From Coriolopsis trogii (taxonomy: Eukaryota > Basidiomycota > Agaricomycetes > Polyporales > Polyporaceae): 64,000 nucleotides of DNA. Below, piece after piece: positions 12,701 to 23,317 of the stretch. The notes below the pieces were generated by a model that did not search any database, was not told the DNA's origin, and worked only from the letters and a program-made list of their open reading frames with translations. The position numbers and the translations under genes are program-made. The DNA lies in NCBI GenBank assembly GCA_020543525.1, contig JAHYIO010000033.1:1674001-1738000 (forward strand), in the 5' to 3' direction. Each line of letters opens with the position of its first letter. Within the stretch, counting starts at the first letter, position 1.

Positions 12701-13860
12701 GTACCAATGAGACGATATCCCCTCCTCGAACATCGGCTGGAAGGGAATCCAAGTTCTCGCACCAACTGACCTCTAGAAGGCCATGGGCCAACAGTGCAGA
12801 TGTAGATCTGTGCCACCATTGAGTCAACGATCTTTGGTCAGACAAGACGCGTGCTGACAGAGGGCATGTCAGACACACGCACGTTTTGCCCCTTCTGAAC
12901 GCCGACCTGAAGCTCAATGTACATTGTCCACACCGGTCTCCTAGGATATCTAGTAGTGAGAGGGTCGCCGTCTTTCGTCCGATACTCTTACCTACTGATG
13001 ACAGAACTCGAGTGAGTATATGGCAAGCGCTAATCCAACCTACGTACATTGCCCGCGATCCGAGGGCATCCCAAGACTGTCCCAAGAGCACAAGGAAACC
13101 ATTGCCGAACGTTTCGTCCACCCCTATTGCACGCAATCCCGCAGTGCAGATAGGCCAAGTGAGAGCCCTACCGAGTGGGCACTGGTTGACATACGGGTAG
13201 ACATCCCAGATATTGTTGACTGTGACATAAGTTGTTTGCTTTTCAGGATGACCTGGCCATGGGATACGCCAAGCTATGTCGGGATGGTCATAGCAGTGTG
13301 ATCGTGGATAACAAACGGGCCAGGTGAGTACCACATCGAGGCTTGGAGTGCACTGGGAGTGGATGCACCAAGCAGGCCGAGGAGGAGGAGGTCAGCTTGT
13401 GGGCGGACAGAAGACTCGGCGGAGGAGATGCCGAGCGCGGGGAACTCGGAGGCGGGTGGGCGGGCCAATGAGCGACGGGCGTCAGAGGGAAGCTTGGCAC
13501 AGGAGCTGCGGCTTGCAGATCGCCACCGCCGGCCCCAGGTCAGCCATCGCGGTTGGGACAAGTCTTGCTCGTCGCCGTCGTCGTCCTGCCCTCGTGCTGG
13601 ACGCCCACACCGCTCTCTTCTCTTACCACCACTCTCCCCCTTTCTTTGCGCCCGCCCCGACCGTGCGTGTGGCCTCGACGGACAGCAGTACTCCATCCAA
13701 GGGACGCCATTACTCATCGGAGCATCATATCCTTGGCCCTGCCGCGCTGTGCGCAGCCCCGTCTCCTGCTTAAACTTCCACCGCTCCCTCGCCGGTCCTT
13801 CAGCTTTCCTCTCACGATCTCTTTTCCTTTCCTTCAACACACCCCGTTCCGCCGCCAGTC
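9741..13860. other. Long stretch without a recognised gene
   Basis: Open frames of 234 codons (10617-11321, plus), 180 codons (12227-12769, plus) and 289 codons (about 12465-13334, minus) occur, but their products are rich in Cys, Trp, His and Arg and resemble no family I know, and the last two overlap on opposite strands. Near 11520-11740 a plus frame would encode a hydrophobic segment followed by a charged tail. These may be decayed genes or chance. The last 250 bp before 13861 are pyrimidine-rich and form the promoter/leader of the protease gene. Confidence 0.35.
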
Positions 13861-15908
13861 ATGCATCTCCTGCCACACACCCTCGCCGTCTCATGTCTTC
13901 TCTCTCTCGTCGCAGAACAAACTCTTGCGGTTCCCAGCCCAGCTCCACGATCTTTGCCACGCTCAATACCTCTGCTACGACGCTCCAGAGCACAACGCAA
14001 TGCCACGGAGTGGCTGAAGAGTCAGAAGAGCAATCTCGAGAACAAGTACGGGAGCAAGACTGCGCTCGAGAGACGTACGAGTGGCTTCAACCTGTGCGCA
14101 TGACATCCACCCTCTTCCCTGTCCCTCCCTCACTGACATATGCTCTTTCGCTCGCAGCCTTACGAACCAGAACGCGGACTCGAGTTTCTATGGATCCATA
14201 GCAGTCGGAACTCCACCAATCTCCTACAATGTCATCCTTGACACTGGTTCCTCGTGCGCACTTTCTATTCTGCATATAGTCGTCTCTTCTGAACCCCGCG
14301 CAGAGATCTATGGCTGGCTGCATCCGACGGCGTGTCCACGGACAGCGACGGTATACCCACATTCAACCCTAGCGGTAAGTCCAGTCAGTTGTTTCAGAAC
14401 AGTTGGTTGCAGTCTTCGTATGACGTCTCATCACGGAGGGAATGCTCTCCGGACTATGAGGCGGTGGGCGTGTCATCAATGGGGCAACGAGCCTCGACTT
14501 TATGTCGCCTATATCCGGCCGGTAGACTTCCCGTCTTGTATCCAGTCCAGTTTGAGTTTCATTGACGTCATGATTCGTGAGAGCACGATTCCCTCCCTTT
14601 CTCCACTTGCACGCATCCATGCAGACATGCCTTGCGTATTGCCTTGCGTACCAGTGACGCACGAATGCGAGCTGACATTGAGACAGACTCCAGCACTTTC
14701 GAGGATTTGAACACCAACTTCCAGATCAGCTACGGCTCCGGTGCAGCAAGGGGAACGTTAGGACAAGATGTCGTTCAAATGGCAGGTTTCCAAGTGGAGT
14801 CGCAGGTGCTTGGTACGTGCACGTCTACGACTGTGCTCTGCCTGGTCCCTTGACCAGCTTTCCTTCTGCAGGTGTCGTAACGCAAGTATCACAAAACTTG
14901 CTCACATCCCCCGTCTCGGGGTTGATGGGTCTTGGCTTCTCGACCATCGCCTCGTCTGGTGCGACTCCTTTCTGGGAAGCTCTCGCAAACAACGACGGGA
15001 CACTCGACGAACCATTAATGGCATTTCAACTCACGCGCTTCGTTGACGTCGAGAATGCTCAGCAGACGGAGCCCGGAGGAACGTTCAACCTCGGCGCGGT
15101 CAATACCTCGTTGTTCACCGGCGAAATCGACTACCAGGATATCCCTTCCGGCCAGGAGGGCTACTGGATCCAGGAACTGACTGGTAAGCCCAGGCGCTGT
15201 CACAGGCGAAAAGTAGTATTGAATGTCATCCCAGAATTGAACGTGAACGGCAATGCCGTTAGTCTCCCAAGCGGCTCGGGTTCATACGCTGCGATCGACA
15301 CGGGCACAACGCTCGTTGGTGGGCCGCCATCTGCCATTGCCTCCTTGTATGAGCAGATTCCCGGAAGTTCGGCGTTGACGGGCGACAACGAGGGTTACTT
15401 CACATATCGTGAGTGTACCAGTGCCATCCCAGCGATGCAAAAGTCTGACACCCTACCTCCAGCCTGCGACACCGACGTGAACATCACGATGCGCTTTGGC
15501 AACAGCAGCATCTCGTGGCCGATCTCCAACGCCGACTTCCTGCTCATGCAAGTCAGCCGTACGACTTGCGTCGGCGGCTTCTTCTCGCTCGACACCTCCG
15601 GCACCAGCGCGCCCCCGTGGATCGTCGGCGACACCTTCCTCAAGAACGTGTACTCGGTCTACCGCGCGAGCCCGCCCTCGGTCGGGTTCGCCACGCTCTC
15701 GGACACGGCCATCGCGATGAACGGCGCGCTCGGCGACGCGCCCAGCCCGACCGTCGGCGTCTCCGCGACCGTGACCGGGTCGACGGCCAACAACAACGGG
15801 TCTCGCGGCAACTCGAACAGCGGCAGCGCGCGCTTTGAGTTCGCGTCCGCGGGCCTCTGGCTCGCTGTTGTTGCCTCCGGCCTTCTCGGAGGAGGTCTGC
15901 TTCTGTAA
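13861..15908 (+). CDS. Aspartic endopeptidase, pepsin family A1, GPI-type
   Basis: Seven exons (13861-14093, 14158-14253, 14304-14374, 14687-14812, 14872-15183, 15235-15408, 15463-15908) encode 485 residues with consistent phases throughout. The N-terminal signal peptide is hydrophobic and is followed by a basic propeptide. Both catalytic motifs are intact: DTGSS at Asp106 and DTGTT at Asp301; the flap region YGSG and the late motif WIVGDTFLKNVYSVY are present. After the catalytic domain come a Ser/Gly/Asn-rich spacer and a C-terminal hydrophobic segment ending in leucines, as in GPI-anchored yapsin-like proteases, so the enzyme is probably bound to the cell surface. Oddity: the third intron is 312 bp against 50-65 for the others. 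The last exon is much richer in G+C than the upstream ones. Confidence 0.92.
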
Positions 15909-16646
15909 TGACACCGCGACGACCTCCGGTCTCGGCCGCCTATTCCATGCCTCAACATGCTGCGGCCTCGGCGTTCATTGGATTCCGCGAGACGATGCGC
16001 GCATGGCGATACGGACGCTGTATAGTTAGATAGTTTGGTTATCCTTACGACTTGCCACTCTGTTTTCTCTCCCTCGCAATTACCTCCCCGGTCCTCCCCC
16101 TCCCCACCACACCCTTCCTTACGTCCCATGTACACGACGGTGACTTCGAAGTTGGACGGACTGTCTACATGGGGCACGACGTCCTGCAACTTGCTTTAAG
16201 ATATATCTGCGATTAATTCAACGAGGGGCTCGTTTTTCCCCAAGACGGAATGGGTGCTTGAGTACTCGAGACGTAATGCTTCACTCAACTCGAGCCTGAA
16301 GTCGTTTGTAGGTTGCTGTCTTGAGCTTGGCCCGAGCCCTCGAAGCGTTATTGGCATGCTCAGCTAGAGGCCTCAGGCCACGATGGTACAGGCGCGGGAT
16401 CAGATTCGGATGGTATACGTGAACCGTTCCAGATCAAAGCGGAATAGATATCCGGTTAAGCGGCTACTTGTCTCTCAGATTATGGTATACACTCCTTGTG
16501 CGCCAGCTAACCGAGAATTGCCATGCTGCTCGCCACTTACACGAACTTGGAAGCCATGGTCAGACTGTCAACTCTTGGTAAAATAACCTCTGCATGGGAG
16601 CAACGTTCATTCAGGAATCAAAATAGAGGCCAACTCATTGATATAT
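15909..16646. other. Intergenic region, protease 3' side to tRNA
   Basis: No coding frame is supported. It holds the 3' untranslated region of the protease and the downstream flank of the minus-strand tRNA, including its poly-T stop. Confidence 0.5.
16620..16623 (-). terminator. RNA polymerase III terminator of tRNA-Asp
   Basis: Four A residues on the plus strand read TTTT on the tRNA strand, 23 bases after the mature 3' end. This is the minimal poly-T signal for pol III. Confidence 0.5.
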
Positions 16647-16730
16647 CTCTCTGTCGGGGAGTCGAACCCCGCTTTCGCGCGACCATTCAGTAATGACAGG
16701 CGCGTGTACTAACCGATATACTAACAGAGA
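16647..16730 (-). tRNA. tRNA-Asp (anticodon GUC) with a 12-base intron
   Basis: Read on the minus strand, the 84 bases form a full cloverleaf: a 7-bp acceptor stem TCTCTGT/ACAGAGA with discriminator G, an A box in the D arm (TTAGTATATCGG), an anticodon stem CGCGC/GCGCG with anticodon GTC, and a T arm CGGGG-TTCGACT-CCCCG carrying the B box. The anticodon loop is interrupted one base 3' of the anticodon by about 12 extra bases (TTACTGAATGGT), the canonical place for a eukaryotic tRNA intron, which needs splicing endonuclease and ligase. It is divergent from the F-box gene beginning at 16985. Confidence 0.9.
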
Positions 16731-16984
16731 GTTGTTCTTGGCGAGCTTGGAGCTGGTATGAGTGATTATTGTATTTCCCATGGCACATCCACAAATGATC
16801 GGAAAGCACGATCTCCCTTGTCAGTTTCATCGGTGCGTAGTACGTCCGTAGTTTGGCTTTCTGAGAGTAAGTCGTCTCATCTCTGGAATGGCACCATGTT
16901 TTGTCTCAGAGCTGTAAGCTCTCTCGACCACCTCATCTTCCCCACTCTACCTTCCTCCCATTCCGTGTCTGGCACATTGTGATC

Positions 16985-18783
16985 ATGTCGTCTACACGTA
17001 CTCACCTCGCTCTCATGAACCAGGATGTCTTGCACGAGGTGTTCAACCATTTGTCCCTCTTCCATTACTCGAGCAGCGTGTCCGACTTTCATCTTTACCT
17101 CAGCGGGCGCGATGCTGTCGTCAAGCGGCGCACGCTTGCGAGTGCTGCCCTGACGTGCAGGGCTTTCGCAGATCCGGCGTCGCACGCGCTGTGGGCCGTG
17201 CTGCATGTGGGCCTCATCCCGCTCTTGCGAACGTTTTCAAATGTTCAGAAAAAGGAACGGGAGAAGATGACCATGTTCATGAGGAAGACGAAGGAGGTGT
17301 ACTATGTACGTACGTTTGTTCGATGCGCTTAACCTTCCAAAAGTGCTCATGCCAAACCCCCTATCTGCTCTAGGATATTGAAGGAGAGATTTCGGACGCG
17401 GAGCGCGACAGATACGAACAGCTTGCGGCACGAGTTCGCTGTCTGGTGCACTGCAACACGGTCCTTACTCCCGCGCTTTCGGATAAGATCGTCGAACGCT
17501 ACCGCGAGCGTGGGACCCCTCTCCTCCCAAACCTGCGTGTGCTCCACTGGCCCGAGTCCTTTGGAGACATCCATCGGGGCCAGATTCTGCAGGCTTTGTG
17601 CGCTCCTCCCACTCGGCTCGTCTTGTTCTCTCTCAGCTATGGGACAAAATACGGATACGGGTGTGATGCTGACAGAGACATTGCCATCGTGGCAGATACC
17701 GTTCCCCATCTCGCGCATTTCCAAGTGAACAATCTGCTCAACATCGGACACGACAGCCCCCTCCTCGCCCTGCGCCACCTTCGTTCCCTGAAGGTCTGGG
17801 GGATCAAAGAGGAGTACTATCGACACCTCAGCACCCTTCCGTGCCTGGAACACTTAGAAACGTCCGTGGCCGCACCCTCGGGGTCCAGCACCAGTCTTCC
17901 ATTCCGCGGCTTCCACGCGCTTCGTGAGTTCAAGACGATCGGCCGGCTTGCCCCGCGCGACATCCTCCTCCTGCTCTCGCCTATAGCATCCCCGGACCTG
18001 ACCGCGCTCTCCCTCGGTATCTACGCCACCCACTCCAACAACGCTCTTTCTTGCATAGCAGATGTCGGCAAAATGCCCATACTGCAGACGCTCCGGCAGC
18101 TCGAGCTCAAGCTCGACCTCCCCGTCGACGCGTTCAAGGACGGCAGCGGGGAGCGCATGGAGATTAGGTTCGCCGACCTCGCCCACAGTCTTCTCGGCCT
18201 GTGCTTGCTCGAGGACGTCAGCGTTTGGGTGCGCCTGCGCACGCTCTCTTTCGATGACGACGACGTGGCGCAGATCAAGTCCGCTTGGCTGCGTCTCACC
18301 CGTCTCTCGATCTCGTTCGACGCAACGGAGCAGATCCAGCGAGCGTGGCAGCCGGCGGGTGTCCACGTCGTCCGCCCTTCTTTGCCGGCGCTCCTGGCGT
18401 TTGCGGAGAGTTCGCCGCGGCTGGAGGAACTCGATGTCGAGGTTGAGGATGTCTCTGAGGCGGATCTGGCGTGGCTCGAGGCGAAGGTTGGCGTATATGC
18501 AGGGTCCACGGACCGGCGTCGTTCCGGCTTGAATCGGATTGCGTTCGCCCACAGCTCAGATTATCGACACCGGATCGGGCTTCCTGACCTTGCACGCCTC
18601 GCAGCCGCCCTACGTTGCGTCTTTCCACACCTGGGTGGTGGCCTCGGACAGCCAATTCTTGACGGTCATGGTGATGGCCCGGTCATGTATTATCATTGGT
18701 CGCGGAAGGACATGGAGACAGATGTGTTTCAGTTGTTGAAGATTCTGGAAGACTCTCAGCACCAGGTGCGTTCCGTCCGATAG
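16985..18783 (+). CDS. F-box/LRR-like protein
   Basis: Two exons (16985-17305, 17374-18783) around a 68-bp intron give 576 residues. The N terminus has an F-box-like segment (LNQDVLHEVFNHLS-type helix, then LASAALTCRAF and ALWAVL), the agaricomycete F-box signature that binds Skp1 in SCF ubiquitin ligases. The remainder has repeated leucine-rich segments, for example LPNLRVLHW, LRHLRSLKVW, LPCLEHLE, LRQLELKL and LEELDVEVED, expected to form the substrate-binding surface. Start: ATG 15 bases after the end of a CT-rich leader. The gene at 19119 is a paralogue that aligns end to end but is frameshifted, so this is the intact member of a tandem pair. Likely role: substrate receptor for ubiquitination; target unknown. 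Confidence 0.85.
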
Positions 18784-19118
18784 CCCATGCGTGCGGGCCA
18801 GTTAGCTCAGTACAAGCTTTGCTACAGGTTTAATTCAGGCTTTACCAAGTAGGCATGGACCAGATCGTCCTAGTGTTAATTGATCGCTCAGACAGGGAGT
18901 GTGTCTTCATAGCTTCTGTCAGCGTTTTCTGAAGTCAGCTTTGGTGAAACGGATCGAATGTCTTGAAGCAATCGAAGGACCGCTTTCTGAAATACGTGCA
19001 CGTTCTCACCATCACAGTGCACCGGCGCCGAGTGAGTCAGGATGTATTCAAGTATCAGTAAAAAGTCGAGTTCTACAAACCTGGGTTCGAACCCTTCACT
19101 ACAACTGGTATCACCGTC
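18784..19118. other. Spacer between tandem F-box paralogues
   Basis: Thirty-odd bases of promoter-like sequence precede the second gene. GGTTCGAACC at about 19084 looks like a pol III B box, but no cloverleaf can be folded around it. Confidence 0.4.
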
Positions 19119-20891
19119 ATGACGGAGGCCTTATTCCGATCCACGCACGATGCTTTGTCCAACATAGACATCCTGTACACAATATTCCATCACCTCTCGC
19201 CCTTCCGTCACATCTCCGCCCTAGAGCAAAGCCCTATGTACTTGGCCAAGACTGACGATGCCTTCCTCAAGAGGCAAACCCTCGCCAACGCCTCGCTGAC
19301 GTGCAGGGCCTTCTCTGACCAAAGCATTATGGAACGTAGTACATGTCGGCATCGCCCCGCTGTTGCGTACGTTTGCGAATCTGACAGTGGAGAAGATCAC
19401 GACTACACGATATCCTTGCAGACCCAGAGCTACAATTCAAATCTATTCGGTGAAGATGCCTCACTCCTGTGCGTTTAATACAAGCCAAAAAAACTGATGT
19501 CTCCCTCGATATGTACAGATCCCGGGTGGGAATATCTCCGAGGCGGAGTGGGAACGATTTGACCAGCTGGCAGCGCGAATACGCTGCGTGCTCTTCGACT
19601 ACGATTGTGTCTTCACTTCGATCGTCCCGGGACACCCCCTTCTTCCTAATCTTCGCATCCTACAATGGTCAGAAGCCAGCGGAGACATTGAGAAGCATCA
19701 ATTGTTGGACCTGCTCTGCTCCACGCCGAACCTCGAGGTGAAGTCGTTGCCCATCAGCATCTATACCTGGAGATACAGTGAAACGAACGTGAATGACGAA
19801 TTGACCATAATAGCCAACGCGATACCAAGGCTTGCTCACCTCCGGATTGACAATTACCGCATGAGGACGGACGGGCTGGGCCCACAGAACCCTCTGTACA
19901 AACTTCGACATCTGCGTTCCTTGCGCCTGTTGGTGGTTACCGACGAGTTCTACCGACATCTCAGTACACTGACATGCCTGGCAGAACTAGAGACGTCCTT
20001 ACTGTCAGCCGAGAAGATCGCTCCCTTGCAGGAACGCAGGTTCTCCTCACCATTTTCCGTCTTGCACACGCTAGGGGGACATTTCGAAGATGCGATGAGA
20101 CCACCTGAAATCATGCGCATGCTCTCGTTCGATTCTCTCATCCCTGTCGCTCCCCATCCAGGTCCGCCGCACGGCCGACACCATAACCTGTCTAACGGAT
20201 ATTGGCAGCGCTCTCTCGACTGTACACACCTCCAGAAGTTACGGGTCCTTGTCTGCGTCGAAGCCCCCGCAATAACAGCTGGGAACCCGACGGATCAGAT
20301 GAAGATCGGATTCGGCGACATCGCGCGCACGTTCCTCCACTTGCGCTCCCTGGAGGATGTCGATCTGCGCGTGCGGACCAGGGCATTCTCGCTCTCGAAC
20401 AAGGACACCGGGACGATTCAGGCGGCATGGCCCCGTCTCGCCCGCCTGGCCGTCGCTTTCGACGCTAGCGCGAAACACTGGGAGCCGATGCTCCAAAACG
20501 TCGCTGTGATTCGTCCATCCCTCCTCGCCCTCGTCTCCCTAGCCGAAGCCCTGCCCGCGCTGGCGGAGCTCGACGTAGAGGTGGCGGACGTCACCGAGGC
20601 GGATCTCGTACGCCTCGAGGCTAAGGCGAAGGCCAGGGCTATCTCGCCCAATTCCTCTCCTTGCCCAGCACTGAGGCGGCTCGCGTTGGCGCGAGAGATG
20701 AGTATCCATCCCGCGTTCGTCTCCCTGACGTCGAGCGCCTCGCGGGTGCTCTTCGCAGGCTTCTCCCGCGACTCCGTGGCGGCCTTGGGAACGGCTACGG
20801 AAGGAGGACATACTACAGGCCGTCCACGGGACACCAGGACAAGGAGACGGACGTCTCCCGTCTGCTGAAGATGTTGGACGAAGACAGTTAG
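19119..20891 (+). pseudogene. F-box/LRR-like paralogue, frameshifted
   Basis: This is a tandem copy of the gene at 16985 in the same orientation, with the same intron position (19450-19518). Alignment to the paralogue needs at least two frame changes. The first is at about 19321-19324, where 8 bases corresponding to the DPASH-region are missing between the F-box motif LTCRAF and ALWNVVHVG. The second, near 20697, shifts the C-terminal block (VRLPDVERLAGALRR and ETDVSRLLKMLDED) out of frame. A third, compensated pair may lie around 20130-20215. As read, the first exon frame ends at 19478. I infer a pseudogene; two independent sequencing errors or a truncated functional product are less likely alternatives. 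Leucine-rich segments in between remain open over about 400 codons, so decay looks recent. Confidence 0.75.
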
Positions 20892-22058
20892 TTTTCAGCA
20901 GATGGTGTGTGCTCTGACTTGTCCTTTCGTATAGCGTGGAGCTAGCCAGAGTTTTCTCCGTAGCTCGAGATCGCCCCACAGGTTCTTCGTACGGGATAAT
21001 CCTTTTTCGCCGTGCTTCGCGGAGCGTGACTATGGGTGGCAAAGGTTACTTGAGCGTGAGGACTGAGGGCCCGGAACAAACTCAACGATAGAGGACAAGT
21101 CCAAGAGAATCACCCGAGATGGTAGCCTTGGGGGACGTACTGAGCGATCCGGATTAGGTACCCCATACGTATATTCTTTGGAATTCCGCACTTCATTAGA
21201 CCTGTACACAAACCTCTCATCGACCTGTGGCAACGACCTCTGCCAACTAGACCATGAAATGGAGTGCACAACACCGCGTCCGACGGACTTTGAATACCTC
21301 TGGGGGAAACTGCCTCCATGGACGAAATGACCAGGCATAGAGCGCCAATGTCGAATCCTGCAAATGAGTATACTCAGCTCGCCGGAAACAGCCCATCGTC
21401 CTGAGAATCGTACCTCTTGAACGTCTTCGCGGAGGCCCGGTGCGCACATTCTTTCCGCACCTAGAACCAGACTCTTCCACGAGATATTCATGCTGCCGCC
21501 CATCGCGTGCAAGAAGAGCCACACCTCGGGGTACGGCAAGCCACAACCTTCCTGTCCGTCGTATCACAACACTGTGGCCCCAATCAATATACGCAAATTC
21601 GCCGCATGATACCAGACTCTGGTGAAGGGATTTCGTATAGTCTGGAGTCGGAACATAGCGACGTCGTGAGCCTTCGAATTTCCATAGGTGCGGGGACCAA
21701 CTCGTAGTACGTACCGCGAGTAGATGGAATGTAGAGCACTGACTGGTACCTGCATACAAAGTGCCCCCTTGGGGACCGAGTAATCAACGTCCGAGGTGAG
21801 TGTCGCGGTCGGGTCAATTCGCAATGTCAAAGAGATGCACAATTTAGAAAACATATACAGTGGACACTCCTCATATGGCATATGTCATCCAAGCACGTGG
21901 ATAACCCTGTTGTTATGTCGCGGCGTACCAAGCGGAGTAGCATGAGAAATTAGTTCCATTAGCGTTGCATACATTTGAAATCTAGTTCGCAAGGTTCGTG
22001 AGCACGCTGTACAAACGGCGGACATGCGAAGCATACCATCAACGAGACGAACCTGCAT
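20892..22058. other. Intergenic, convergent 3' ends
   Basis: It separates the F-box relic from the minus-strand ribosomal protein gene. Minus-strand frames of about 170 codons (21030-21759) are open but have no recognisable motifs and unusual composition; I do not call them genes. Confidence 0.4.
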
Positions 22059-22949
22059 CTACGCCACGTCCTCGACTTGGCTTTTACGGCCCTCACGAAT
22101 GCGACTCTTGACGCCGGTGATCACCTGCTCCCTCTCAGCCCGACGTTCTGCAATGAGACGGAGGATGTTGCCCCTCGACGCGGTCGTGCCCGTCCTCCAC
22201 TTCCAACCCTTCTCGTTTTGAGAGCGAGTGAAGCGGAGGAAATACTCCTTCATGTCGTGTTCCCGCTTTCCGACCAACAACGTCTCCTGAAGCCACTTCC
22301 TCCGCTCTGCTCTCTCCTTCCCAGACATGTCTTCCTCGGCAAGCGGGTAGTAGAATGGCTCCACGAGACCAACGACAGCACGCTTGTACGTCCTGTCCGG
22401 AATCGTCCTCACAGGCCTGCCCCGGCCTCTCACAAGCGGCGACTGGTAGTTGTCGGTGCGGATGTACGTCGTCTGCACGCCGTAGACAGCGAGGAGGTAC
22501 GACCGGACGTCGGTCTTCGTGACCGACTGCGGGACGCGGAATGTCGCCTCGTACGGGTTGTACGGCTGGCCTGCTGGAGTGTGATTCCGGACCATCTTGA
22601 AGATGACGTTCGGGAGGTAGACTTTGCGGCCCACGACCTCCGCCTCCTGCTCCCCGTCAGCCCGTACACCTCGAACCCGACTTCTCTTCGCGTCCAACCG
22701 CTGCAACCACTCCTGTTCCGTCAGCGAGCGTCCATCTTCTTGCAGCAGTTCGCCCTTGGCCAGCGCACGCCGGTAGCGCGCGAACTCAGTGGGAGTAAGA
22801 CCTTCGGGTGTCGCGTCAGACTGGAGGGGTCCCGCATCGAGCCCCTTACGCGCGCGCCGTAGACGGACAGCGCGAGGGGTAGATGCCGTCCGTGCAGCAG
22901 CCGCTGCGTCGGGGATGGTCGCGTAGAGGCGACGGAGAGTGGGGAACAT
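22059..22949 (-). CDS. MRP20: Mitochondrial large-subunit ribosomal protein uL23m
   Basis: A single exon of 296 residues on the minus strand starts with MFPTLRRLYATIPD, an Arg-rich, acid-poor presequence typical of mitochondrial import. The central part holds the L23 core: the motif VYLPNVIFKMVRN, then FRVPQSVTKTDVRSYL and VYGVQTTYIRTDNYQSP, the loop-strand region that contacts 23S-type rRNA near the exit tunnel. A basic C-terminal extension follows, as in fungal uL23m. The ATG at 22949 was chosen because the targeting sequence begins there; the frame remains open upstream. Role: structural protein of the mitochondrial ribosome. The gene symbol follows the yeast orthologue. Confidence 0.88.
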   Translation of the reverse strand: MFPTLRRLYATIPDAAAAARTASTPRAVRLRRARKGLDAGPLQSDATPEGLTPTEFARYRRALAKGELLQEDGRSLTEQEWLQRLDAKRSRVRGVRADGEQEAEVVGRKVYLPNVIFKMVRNHTPAGQPYNPYEATFRVPQSVTKTDVRSYLLAVYGVQTTYIRTDNYQSPLVRGRGRPVRTIPDRTYKRAVVGLVEPFYYPLAEEDMSGKERAERRKWLQETLLVGKREHDMKEYFLRFTRSQNEKGWKWRTGTTASRGNILRLIAERRAEREQVITGVKSRIREGRKSQVEDVA

Positions 22950-23317
22950 GAAGAGCGTTGGCAGCGAGAGACAGCGAGAGACACGACGAACAGATTTGGC
23001 ATACAAGAAGCGCCCACATGTCGTCGGAGAGTCGGAGACTGTCGGGGTACAGATTGTGTATTGGGAACATTCGATCCCCGATAGGATCTTCCCGGCATTC
23101 GTAATAGCGTCGGACTTCGTGGTTTGTGGCACAGATCATTTACGTGGTTAGTCCGATGGTGACAGGTTGCAACCCCGCACGGCACATCCAGAAACCCATG
23201 CATGACGCTAGAGACATTGACAAGGAGTACGAAATCCACTAGTGAGGTAATACGTTATTGACGAGTCTGAATGGTATCAACGTGTATCCAACTATCCAAT
23301 CAGACTAGGAGTTGCCC
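22950..23317. other. Short spacer, uL23m promoter and P450 3' flank
   Basis: Both neighbours are on the minus strand. No separate feature is visible. Confidence 0.5.

Noticed and set aside
12465..13334. 289-codon open frame on the minus strand
   Set aside because: Unusual composition (many Cys, Trp, His), no motif, and it overlaps another open frame on the opposite strand.
18021..18552. Long open frames antisense to the F-box/LRR gene
   Set aside because: They are shadows of the G+C-rich third-codon bias of the sense gene.
19080..19100. GGTTCGAACC, possible pol III B box or tRNA T arm
   Set aside because: No acceptor, D or anticodon stems can be paired on either strand.
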